A stretch of 11,887 nt of DNA from Deltaproteobacteria bacterium (GTDB lineage Bacteria > Myxococcota_A > Polyangia > Palsa-1104 > JAEUJZ01). This document shows, one piece after another, positions 6,874 to 11,887 of this stretch. The notes below the pieces were generated by a model. It made no database searches, was not told the origin of the DNA, and saw only the letters and a list, made by a program, of their open reading frames with translations. Made by a program: the position numbers and the translations under genes. Within the stretch, counting starts at the first letter, position 1; every line of letters starts with the position of its first letter. The stretch is taken from contig JAGNNG010000013.1 in assembly GCA_017990795.1 (NCBI GenBank), positions 1-11,887 on the forward strand, written 5' to 3'.

Positions 6874-7764
6874 ATGATACCATGCCCACCGACTTGGACC
6901 AGCAGGCTCAGTGGCGACTACACCGTCTTTTTGCCACCGGCTACTCTGGGTCCACGGGCCGGGGTCATTCGCTATCGTGAGCGCACTGCTCCGGCCCGCC
7001 GTTTAAGTGATGTCCTGCGTGGTGTGCTAGCCGCGGACCCAGACTTTGTGCCCGGGGTCATAGAAGCGCCCATTCCGGTGCAGACGGCTGAGGGGGAATA
7101 TGCAGCGCTGCTGGCGCTCTCGGGAACCTATCAAGGGCAGCCTGCGCAGCGCCTGATCGGCTCGGTGTTTGCGGAGGACTTTGGCACCGAGCTGGATGTG
7201 CTGATTCCCCGACCAGAGCGTCGCGAAGTGCTGCAGCGGCTGGCCATCAGTCTGCTGGAGTCTGATGTGCTGCAGCTAGGTGCTCGTCGCCGTCGCTATC
7301 TGTACACGCCACCGGCGGACTGGCTGGCGCTTGGGCGCGGGCTGGCTGGCTTCTACTACGCGCCAGAGACCCCCAAGATTTCTTCCGTGCTGACGGTGCC
7401 TCCAGCTGAGCCGACGCGGCGGTCGCTGCTGGCCCACTACACAGCGCTGGTCAAAGAAGACACTGAGAGCGGCCTGTCCGTCGAGCAAGAGTATGGACCC
7501 GATCCGATCTCGTCCGACTTTGGGCTGCATGGCCGTCAGTGGTACTCGATCTTGCAAACGACGATGCGCGTCCGCGTCTTCCGCTGCGTCGTCTGCTACC
7601 AGGATGAGACTTATACTTACTTGATGCGTCTAGACTGCCAGTCGCAGGCGCATATCTCGGCGCATCAGCAGGCGCTCTTGGCGATGGCGCGGTCGGTGCG
7701 TCCACTGCCGCAGGTAGTCGTTAAGCAGACCCAGCGCGTACCTGCGGGCCTGTGGACTGAGTAG
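6874..7764 (+). CDS. Hypothetical cytoplasmic protein, possibly two DcrB/PsbP-like domains
   Basis: This 296-residue protein is of unknown function. No signal peptide, membrane span or catalytic motif is visible. It seems to have two halves. Residues ~8-135 begin TWTSRLSGDYTVFLPP and end in a helix EVLQRLAISLLES. Residues ~141-278 begin RYLYTPPADWLALGRGLAGFYY and end TYLMRLDCQSQ followed by a helix HQQALLAMARSV. Both halves have the strand-rich start, P-x-x-W-type entry and terminal helix that recall DcrB/Mog1/PsbP-like proteins, as does the divergent neighbour at 6856. This is a fold guess, not an identification. ATG 6874 is chosen because TATAAT ends six bases before it. The frame is open upstream to GTG 6832, but that start would lie inside the divergent gene. 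Confidence 0.75.
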   Translation: MIPCPPTWTSRLSGDYTVFLPPATLGPRAGVIRYRERTAPARRLSDVLRGVLAADPDFVPGVIEAPIPVQTAEGEYAALLALSGTYQGQPAQRLIGSVFAEDFGTELDVLIPRPERREVLQRLAISLLESDVLQLGARRRRYLYTPPADWLALGRGLAGFYYAPETPKISSVLTVPPAEPTRRSLLAHYTALVKEDTESGLSVEQEYGPDPISSDFGLHGRQWYSILQTTMRVRVFRCVVCYQDETYTYLMRLDCQSQAHISAHQQALLAMARSVRPLPQVVVKQTQRVPAGLWTE

Positions 7765-7802
7765 ACCCTGCTTTTTCCGCACACCTGGGCTTGCCTGCAC
7801 CG

Positions 7803-7831
7803 TTGCAATGGCGCTGCTGTGAAAGTAAAGT
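7803..7831 (+). promoter_or_regulatory. Possible promoter of the FKBP lipoprotein gene
   Basis: TTGCAA (7803-7808), a 17-base spacer and TAAAGT (7826-7831) form a reasonable -35/-10 pair. The ATG at 7839 is seven bases after the -10, which predicts a leaderless or near-leaderless mRNA. No convincing Shine-Dalgarno precedes this gene. Confidence 0.4.
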
Positions 7832-7838
7832 GCCGCGC

Positions 7839-8825
7839 ATGCAAACGTCTCGTTCTCGACAGTCTTTTGGTTTGATCCTTGGCCTTTGCGGCGTTACGAC
7901 CTTTTCCCTTGCAGCCGGAGTGCTCTTGACTGGCTGCCCAAGTGGCACCGAGGGGAAAAGTCCAGCGGCCAGCACGACCCCCGCTGCGACGCCGCCCGTC
8001 GCTAGTGCCCCTCCGGCGGCACCGCCAGCAGCCAAGCCTCCGGTCGTGGACCCAAGTGCTCCTGAGCCTGGGGACCTGCCTGCGCCAAGCGATGTCGCTG
8101 CTGCCCCGGCAGATGCGGCCAAGACCGCCAGCGGCCTTGCTTCCAAAGTGCTAAAGGCCGGTACCGGTAAAGAGCATCCAGCAGCAGAAGATACCGTCGA
8201 AGTTCACTACTCGGGGTGGATGACCAACGGCAAGATGTTTGACAGCTCGGTCAAGCGCGGTCAGACGGCCAAGTTCCCACTAAACCGCGTCATCAAGGGC
8301 TGGACCGAGGGTCTGCAGCTAATGACCGTCGGTGAGAAGCGCCGTTTCTGGATCCCAGCCGACCTGGCCTACGGTGACACGCCACGTCGTCCCGGCGGAC
8401 CTTTTGGCACGCTGGTATTTGATGTCGAGCTAGTCAGCATCCAGCAGGCACCCAAGACCCCGGTCGATGTCGCTGCTGCTCCCAAAGAGGCCAAAAAGAC
8501 CGCGTCGGGTCTGGCCTATCGCGTGCTGCAGAAGGGCACCGGCACCAAGCACCCGTCGGCGACCAGCCAGGTCAAGGTCCACTACTCGGGCTGGCAGTCG
8601 AGCGACGGCAAGATGTTTGACAGCTCGGTGGTGCGCGGGGAGCCGATCGTGTTTCCGCTCAACGAAGTGATCCCCGGCTGGACCGAGGGCGTGCAGCTGA
8701 TGGTCGAAGGCGAAAAGACCCGCTTCTGGATTCCCGGCAAGCTGGCCTATGGCGATCAGCCCAAGGGTGGTGCTCCCGCTGGCATGCTGGTGTTCGACGT
8801 CGAACTGCTGTCGATCTTGCCGTAG
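7839..8825 (+). CDS. Lipoprotein with two FKBP-type peptidyl-prolyl isomerase domains
   Basis: The enzyme type catalyses cis-trans isomerisation of prolyl bonds and probably helps fold exported proteins at the envelope. The 328-residue product starts with a signal peptide ending in the lipobox LLTGC (Cys33). A Pro/Ala-rich linker (~41-92) follows, then two FKBP domains: ~97-201 (VHYSGW, GKMFDSS, FPLNRVIKGWTEGLQLM, LAYGD, LVFDVEL) and ~221-327 (VHYSGW, GKMFDSS, FPLNEVIPGWTEGVQLM, LAYGD, LVFDVEL). Both keep the binding-pocket residues (Tyr, Phe-Asp, Phe, Val-Ile, Trp, Tyr, Phe), so both look active. The two 116-residue units agree at roughly two thirds of positions by eye. The ATG at 7839 is preferred because the signal peptide begins there, although the frame is open upstream to TTG 7791. 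Confidence 0.93.
   Translation: MQTSRSRQSFGLILGLCGVTTFSLAAGVLLTGCPSGTEGKSPAASTTPAATPPVASAPPAAPPAAKPPVVDPSAPEPGDLPAPSDVAAAPADAAKTASGLASKVLKAGTGKEHPAAEDTVEVHYSGWMTNGKMFDSSVKRGQTAKFPLNRVIKGWTEGLQLMTVGEKRRFWIPADLAYGDTPRRPGGPFGTLVFDVELVSIQQAPKTPVDVAAAPKEAKKTASGLAYRVLQKGTGTKHPSATSQVKVHYSGWQSSDGKMFDSSVVRGEPIVFPLNEVIPGWTEGVQLMVEGEKTRFWIPGKLAYGDQPKGGAPAGMLVFDVELLSILP
8094..8441 (+). repeat. Internal duplication, FKBP unit 1
   Basis: This 348-bp unit, coding residues 86-201, begins with a V-A-A-A-P linker and covers the first FKBP domain. It matches the 348-bp unit at 8469-8816, with long exact nucleotide stretches around the HYSGW and GKMFDSS codons. Confidence 0.8.
8469..8816 (+). repeat. Internal duplication, FKBP unit 2
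   Basis: Second copy of the unit at 8094-8441, coding residues 211-326. It also begins with V-A-A-A-P, so the linker was copied together with the domain. Differences cluster in surface loops: NGK versus SDGK, and the region after AYGD. Confidence 0.8.
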
Positions 8826-8831
8826 CCGACC

Positions 8832-8856
8832 CGCATCTGCCCGGTGCGCAGACGCG
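8832..8856 (+). terminator. Possible stem-loop terminator after the FKBP gene
   Basis: CGCATCTGC (8832-8840) can pair with GCAGACGCG (8848-8856), eight of nine positions, across a seven-base loop, starting six bases after the stop codon. Only two T residues follow, so intrinsic termination would be weak. Confidence 0.35.
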
Positions 8857-8902
8857 TTGGCAACTTGTCACGCGCCGGGTCGCTCTGTCTGCCAAGTTGG
8901 CA
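8856..8902. promoter_or_regulatory. Paired palindromic sites upstream of the sigma-54 promoter
   Basis: GTTGGCAAC (8856-8864) and TGCCAAGTTGGCA (8890-8902) are both palindromic and share GTTGGCA at 8856 and 8896, exactly 40 bp apart. They lie about 180-220 bp before the predicted start of transcription, which suits an enhancer-binding activator of a sigma-54 promoter. The rest of the 309-bp gap 8826-9134 shows only an isolated TTGACA at 8989 with no matching -10. Confidence 0.35.
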
Positions 8903-9047
8903 GCGGAGTCTTGGGTCTAGCGGCGCAGAAGCCACAGGCAGTCGGGCTCCCAAGCGGGCCTGCTGCCGGTCGCTCAGCGGCGGAACTGTTGACAAATCAC
9001 ACACCTCTCGCTGCGTGGCCGTAGACCTTGCGCGGCGACCTGGATGC

Positions 9048-9063
9048 TGGCACCCGACTTGCA
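9048..9063 (+). promoter_or_regulatory. Sigma-54 (-24/-12) promoter
   Basis: TGGCAC, five bases (CCGAC), TTGCA: all the strongly conserved bases of the consensus TGGCAC-N5-TTGCW are present and the GG and GC are correctly spaced. Transcription would begin near 9074, leaving a leader of about 60 bases before the ATG at 9135, whose Shine-Dalgarno is AAAGGA at 9121-9126. The following lipoprotein and perhaps ridA would depend on an enhancer-binding activator. Confidence 0.7.
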
Positions 9064-9134
9064 AAACTCTGGGCCCAGACCCGTTACCTTCCTTCTACTT
9101 TCCTTCGGGCGCGTGCAGAAAAAGGATCCTCAGG

Positions 9135-9686
9135 ATGTGGCCAGATTCCGCTTTGAAAAAAGTCCCCACTCTCCGCTGGGCTGCTAGTTACCGTCGGGCA
9201 TCGGCGTGGGTGATGCGCGTGGGCCTGCTGCCCTTGGTGCTGGCTGCTTGCTCGCTGTCTGGCTGCGCCACGGTGAACCTGATCCCGGGGACCAAGGTCT
9301 CGGATACTCCGCAGAATCGGGACATCGTGAACCGCGTCGAGGAGTACCGCATCGCCATGGAGCAGCGCGACGCCAGCAAGCTGCTAAGCCTGGCCCACCC
9401 GAACTATTACGAAGACTCGGGGACCCCGTCGGGCGCCGATGACTACGGGTATCCGGGCCTAAAGCGAGTGCTGGAGCAGCGCCTGGGCGCCCTGCGCTGG
9501 CTGCGCTATCTGGTCCGCTACCGCTACGTCAACGTCGAAGGCGAGCGCGCCACCGTCGACATCCGCTACGACATCAGCTTCCAGCTTATGACCGAGATGG
9601 GCGAGAAGTGGGAGCGTCGTCAAAACGACAAGCGCCTAGAGCTGATTCGCGAGAACAACCGCTGGATGTTTGTCTCGGGCTTTTAG
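9135..9686 (+). CDS. Small lipoprotein with an NTF2-like domain
   Basis: The 183-residue product has a long basic N-terminus, then a lipoprotein signal MRVGLLPLVLAACSLSGC with lipobox LSGC (Cys43). The mature part (~55-183) starts with a helix RDIVNRVEEYRIAMEQRDASKLLSL and ends with paired strands (RATVDIRYDISFQLM; RLELIRENNRWMFVSGF). This helix-then-sheet order and the AMEQRDASKLLSLAHPNYY segment resemble NTF2/SnoaL-like proteins, which here would be a ligand-binding or structural domain facing the periplasm. No catalytic residues can be assigned. ATG 9135 is chosen for its AAAGGA eight bases upstream. ATG 9213 would also leave an intact signal peptide. The frame is open back to 8844 but that part overlaps the promoter. 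Expression is probably sigma-54 dependent. Confidence 0.8.
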   Translation: MWPDSALKKVPTLRWAASYRRASAWVMRVGLLPLVLAACSLSGCATVNLIPGTKVSDTPQNRDIVNRVEEYRIAMEQRDASKLLSLAHPNYYEDSGTPSGADDYGYPGLKRVLEQRLGALRWLRYLVRYRYVNVEGERATVDIRYDISFQLMTEMGEKWERRQNDKRLELIRENNRWMFVSGF

Positions 9687-9730
9687 CGAAGACTCGCCGC
9701 CAGCACGGGCGGAGATTGGAGCGAGTGGTG

Positions 9731-10126
9731 ATGTCAGGTGAACGTACTGTGATTGCAACTTCTGAGGCCCCGGCGGCAATTGGGCCTTACTCGCAGGCCA
9801 TCGTGGTGCCCTCGGGGCGGCTGGTGTTCTGCTCGGGGCAGATTCCGCTCTCTCCGGTGACGGGGCAGCTAGTCGGGGAGGACATCGCGACGCAGACCGA
9901 GCAGGTGATGAAAAACCTGGAGGCGGTGCTGCGCGCTGCTGGCTGTGACTTCTCGCACGTGGCGCGGACGACGATCTTTTTGGCCAGCCTGGCCGACTTT
10001 GCGGTCGTAAACGGCATCTATGGCCGCTACTTCCCCAGCGCCCCGCCTGCTCGCGTCACCATCCAGGCCGCCGCTCTACCGCGCGGAGCCCTGGTCGAGA
10101 TCGACGCCATCGCCGTGGTTCCTTAG
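9731..10126 (+). CDS. ridA: RidA-family reactive imine/enamine deaminase
   Basis: RidA (YjgF/YER057c/UK114) proteins hydrolyse reactive 2-aminoacrylate and related imines released by PLP enzymes, in the cytoplasm as a trimer. The 131-residue product has the full family pattern: APAAIGPYSQAI (14-25), LVFCSGQIPLSP, GEDIATQTEQVMKNLEAVLRAAG, VARTTIFLASLADFAVVNGIYGRYF and PPARVTIQAAALPRGALVEIDAIA, including the substrate-binding Arg of PARVTI and the Glu of VEIDAIA. The length is typical. The start at 9731 follows GGAG nine bases upstream; in-frame GTG 9728 is adjacent. It lies 44 bp after the NTF2-like lipoprotein gene on the same strand and could be cotranscribed with it. Some family members lack deaminase activity, but the conserved Arg argues for it here. 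Confidence 0.93.
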   Translation: MSGERTVIATSEAPAAIGPYSQAIVVPSGRLVFCSGQIPLSPVTGQLVGEDIATQTEQVMKNLEAVLRAAGCDFSHVARTTIFLASLADFAVVNGIYGRYFPSAPPARVTIQAAALPRGALVEIDAIAVVP

Positions 10127-10233
10127 CCTCTCCCGCCGCTGCTCAGTCGCCTTCGCCCCCTGCTCACGGGCCTCTTCTCGACCCTACCTTAGCCAAAGCC
10201 CAGCCAAGCCAAGACCAGCGCATCACCCAGGCC

Positions 10234-10296
10234 GAGAAATCTCGGAATTGGAAGGATGCGTTCATGCTTGGGGCGAAAAATCTCGGATTGAACATG
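10234..10296 (+). repeat. Degenerate leading edge of the 42-bp array
   Basis: Two related segments, GAGAAATCTCGGAATTGG (from 10234) and GAAAAATCTCGGATTG (from 10275), resemble the start of the 42-bp unit (GAAAAATCTATGTCCTGG). Together they span 63 bp, one and a half units, and lack the hairpin core. Confidence 0.5.
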
Positions 10297-10542
10297 GGAA
10301 AATCTATGTCCTGGGTGCCAAAAGGCAGGCAAGAGATAGAAAAATCTATGTCCTGGGTGCCAAAAGGCAGGCAAGAGATAGAAAAATCTATGTCCTGGGT
10401 GCCAAAAGGCAGGCAAGAGATAGAAAAATCTATGTCCTGGGTGCCAAAAGGCAGGCAAAAGATGGAAAAATCTATGTCCGGGGTGCCTAAAGGCAGCCAA
10501 AAGAAGGGTGAATCGATGTTTCGGGTGCCTAAAGGCAGCTAA
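10264..10542 (+). CDS. Doubtful small repeat protein read through the 42-bp array
   Basis: A 92-residue frame runs from ATG 10264, with GGAAGGA (10250-10256) seven bases before it, an excellent Shine-Dalgarno. Because the unit is 42 bp, the protein is a 14-residue repeat (EKSMSWVPKGRQEI), rich in Lys, Glu and Arg, with no signal peptide or known fold. The VPKG core persists in all six units within the frame. Other positions change freely: Trp to Gly to Arg, Arg to Ser, Glu to Lys. The frame ends at a TAA in unit 6 where other units have CAA; without it reading would continue to a TGA at 10582. Two other frames through the array are also open, so openness alone is not evidence for translation. 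It may be a non-coding repeat. Confidence 0.3.
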   Translation: MLGAKNLGLNMGKSMSWVPKGRQEIEKSMSWVPKGRQEIEKSMSWVPKGRQEIEKSMSWVPKGRQKMEKSMSGVPKGSQKKGESMFRVPKGS

Positions 10543-10590
10543 AAGAAGGGTGAGTCGCTGTCTCTAGTGCCGCTTGGCGGGTGATGGAAC
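10297..10590 (+). repeat. Array of seven 42-bp tandem repeats with a conserved hairpin core
   Basis: Units begin at 10297, 10339, 10381, 10423, 10465, 10507 and 10549. Units 1-4 are nearly identical, 5 and 6 carry many substitutions, and 7 is strongly diverged; no unit has an insertion or deletion. Each contains a short dyad: TGCC-AAAA-GGCA in 1-4, TGCC-TAAA-GGCA in 5-6 and TGCC-GCTT-GGCG in 7, the last with one T-G pair. Units lie directly head to tail without spacers. The array has visibly lower GC than its surroundings. The first base or two of unit 1 differ from the others. Confidence 0.92.
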
Positions 10591-10910
10591 TTGGCAGCGC
10601 GCCTCAAGATTTTTGGTGACAAGCGCTGTGGGCTTTGCAGCAATCGGTAGGCGTGTTATTGCAAGCTGCGTAGTAGTAGTGTGTGGTGCTGTTACGTGGG
10701 TTCATTTCGTTGTCGTTTGCTGGGGCGCTTGCAGGGTCGCCTGCTCGCTAAGAGCAACGTCAGCGGGTTCACACGTCGGTGCTTGCTACGCTTGGCCCGT
10801 AGGACAAGTGGCTGCGCTTCATCGGTTGACACTCATAGGAAGCCGTATAGGCCCGAGCTCCGCTGTGGATATGGACGGCGGCAGGCGCGGTACCTGGCAA
10901 AAGACATCGA

Positions 10911-11887
10911 ATGCTAGAACCCACCGTTCCTTCTTTATCGTCGCTGGCTGATGGCGCGCTGCACGGCCAATCGACGGATGTAAGTAGCAGCAGTCGTGAC
11001 GCCTTGCTGTGGGCAGACAGTGAGCCTGCTGCCGGCCTTGCTCCTCCAGCTCCCCTGGCCCTTGAGTCCTTTGTCACCTTCTGGGCCGATCTGACGCTGC
11101 CCGAGTGTGAGCCGCTGCGGTGGAGCGAGCCGCCCGCCGCCAGCGTAACTGGGACGGTGCCGCCTGCAGCCATAGCGGCAGGAGAGTCGAGCGGTGCTGC
11201 TGCTCCAGCGGTGGCACTCGCTGAGCCGCCGGCTCCGATTACCGCCGAGCTGCGAGTGGACTTTGGGATGCAACTGCTGGCCGGGCTGTCGCAGCCACCT
11301 GCGGACCTGTATCCGCTATTGCCCGCCGCGATTGAGTTTTGGTCGACTCCGGATGACCGCTCGCCTGCGCTACGGGGCCCCGAGCTGGGCGTGCCCGCAC
11401 CGGTAGTGGCCAAGCCTGGCAAGCGCGACGCCAAGCCGGCGCGGTCAGTGGTGGCTCCGGGGGGGGCTCCCGTGGTGCGAGGAGGCAAGCCGACGCCGCC
11501 TTCGACCAATCCAGTGACCGAGATGCCGGCGCTGGAGAACGAAAAAAACCCCATCATGCGGCGGATCTATCGTCGCCTGCAGCGGCAGTTTGGTCTAAAC
11601 GGCTTCCGCCCCGGCCAAGAGGACGCCATCCGGGGGCTGGTCGAAGGTCGCGACGTGATGGGCATCATGCCGACCGGCGCGGGCAAGTCGCTGATCTATC
11701 AGCTAACGGCCTTTGAGCTGCCCGGTGTGACGGTGGTGGTGTCGCCGCTGCTGGCGCTGATGCGCGATCAAGAGCAGAAGCTGCGGCGCACAGGCGTGGT
11801 CGCGGCGCGGCTCGACTCGACGCTGACCACCAAAGAGACGAACAAGACCCTGGATGACATCGAGGAAGGCAAGCGCAAGATCATCTA
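10911..11887 (+). CDS. recQ: RecQ-family ATP-dependent DNA helicase, C-terminus off the right edge
   Basis: RecQ helicases unwind DNA 3'-5' in recombination and repair. From ATG 10911 the frame is open to the window edge (325 codons). The helicase part begins near residue 216 with MRRIYRRLQRQFGLNGFRPGQEDAI (motif 0, FRPGQ), followed by Walker A in GIMPTGAGKS and motif Ia VVVSPLLALMRDQ, then the start of the RecA-like domain. The rest, including the DEAH-type box, is outside the window. Residues 1-215 are an Ala/Pro/Ser-rich, low-complexity extension not found in E. coli RecQ. Its last third has the GC-rich third positions expected of coding sequence. An in-frame stop at 10848 limits the start. 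None of ATG 10911, 11268, 11523 or 11556 has a good Shine-Dalgarno. ATG 11556 would give the usual RecQ N-terminus, so the extension remains unproven. Confidence 0.88.
   Translation, partial: MLEPTVPSLSSLADGALHGQSTDVSSSSRDALLWADSEPAAGLAPPAPLALESFVTFWADLTLPECEPLRWSEPPAASVTGTVPPAAIAAGESSGAAAPAVALAEPPAPITAELRVDFGMQLLAGLSQPPADLYPLLPAAIEFWSTPDDRSPALRGPELGVPAPVVAKPGKRDAKPARSVVAPGGAPVVRGGKPTPPSTNPVTEMPALENEKNPIMRRIYRRLQRQFGLNGFRPGQEDAIRGLVEGRDVMGIMPTGAGKSLIYQLTAFELPGVTVVVSPLLALMRDQEQKLRRTGVVAARLDSTLTTKETNKTLDDIEEGKRKII

Larger units (their letters stand above)
10127..10910. other. Gene-poor region between ridA and the helicase gene
   Basis: This 784-bp stretch contains no recognisable protein or RNA gene. 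10127-10233 is C-rich and featureless, 10234-10590 is the 42-bp repeat region with a doubtful small reading frame, and 10591-10910 is plain sequence. In the last part the only promoter-like signal is TTGACA (10826-10831) with TATAGG at 10846, a spacing of 14 that is too short to trust. Confidence 0.6.

Noticed and set aside
8989..8994. Perfect TTGACA -35 box upstream of the NTF2-like lipoprotein
   Set aside because: No -10-like hexamer lies 16-18 bases downstream; the sigma-54 element 54 bp further on explains the promoter better.
8844..9134. Upstream extension of the NTF2-like lipoprotein frame
   Set aside because: It would bury the signal peptide ~140 residues deep and overlap the sigma-54 promoter; ATG 9135 has its own Shine-Dalgarno.
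10297..10590. CRISPR array
   Set aside because: Units are contiguous 42-bp tandem copies with no variable spacers, and no cas genes are present.
10826..10851. TTGACA and TATAGG as a recQ promoter
   Set aside because: The spacing is only 14 bases. It is mentioned in the gene-poor region entry but not called as a promoter.
10574..10951. A 125-codon plus-strand frame between the repeat array and recQ
   Set aside because: It begins at a TTG without a ribosome binding site, has an unnatural Val/Cys-rich composition and overlaps the recQ start in another frame.
10769..11557. A 262-codon open frame on the minus strand opposite the RecQ N-terminus
   Set aside because: Ser/Gly/Ala-rich with no recognisable motif; the plus frame over the same bases continues into clear helicase motifs. 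Long antisense frames are common in GC-rich DNA.

Overview
The window reads as a GC-rich bacterial chromosome segment from a deltaproteobacterial-type lineage, most likely Myxococcota. The main pointers are a Cys-rich lipoprotein carrying a formylglycine-generating-enzyme-like (SUMF1) domain, a second lipoprotein with Pro/Ala-rich linkers, a near-perfect sigma-54 (-24/-12) promoter, and essential GTPases and a helicase with long low-complexity insertions or tails. The taxonomic call is an inference from gene content and style; no rRNA is present to confirm it.

Left block (1-3575, minus strand): an apparent operon era -> der -> SUMF1-domain lipoprotein. Era and Der are ribosome-assembly GTPases. 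Their stop and start codons overlap (ATGA), and both carry family-unusual charged insertions. The lipoprotein gene follows der by 85 bp, has its own strong ribosome binding site, and runs off the left edge.

Middle block (3800-6340, plus strand): a polyprenyl (farnesyl/geranylgeranyl type) diphosphate synthase, then ribosomal protein L31 (rpmE) and release factor 1 (prfA) 18 bp apart. A 224-bp AT-richer spacer separates this block from the divergent era operon.

Accessory block (6380-10126): two divergent genes of unknown function (6856 leftward, 6874 rightward) share a 7-bp symmetrical -10 element and would both give leaderless mRNAs. Next comes a lipoprotein with two FKBP peptidyl-prolyl isomerase domains that arose by internal duplication, also lacking a Shine-Dalgarno. 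Then a small NTF2-like lipoprotein sits behind a sigma-54 promoter, followed by a RidA-family enamine/imine deaminase.

Right block (10127-11887): a 784-bp gene-poor region contains an array of seven 42-bp tandem repeats, each with a small hairpin core kept in exact register, and phased A-tracts. Beyond it begins a RecQ-family helicase (plus strand, cut by the right edge) with an apparent 215-residue low-complexity N-terminal extension.

The most distinctive items are the 42-bp array, the symmetrical leaderless divergent promoter and the sigma-54 promoter. I see no convincing phage, IS, CRISPR, tRNA or defence system.
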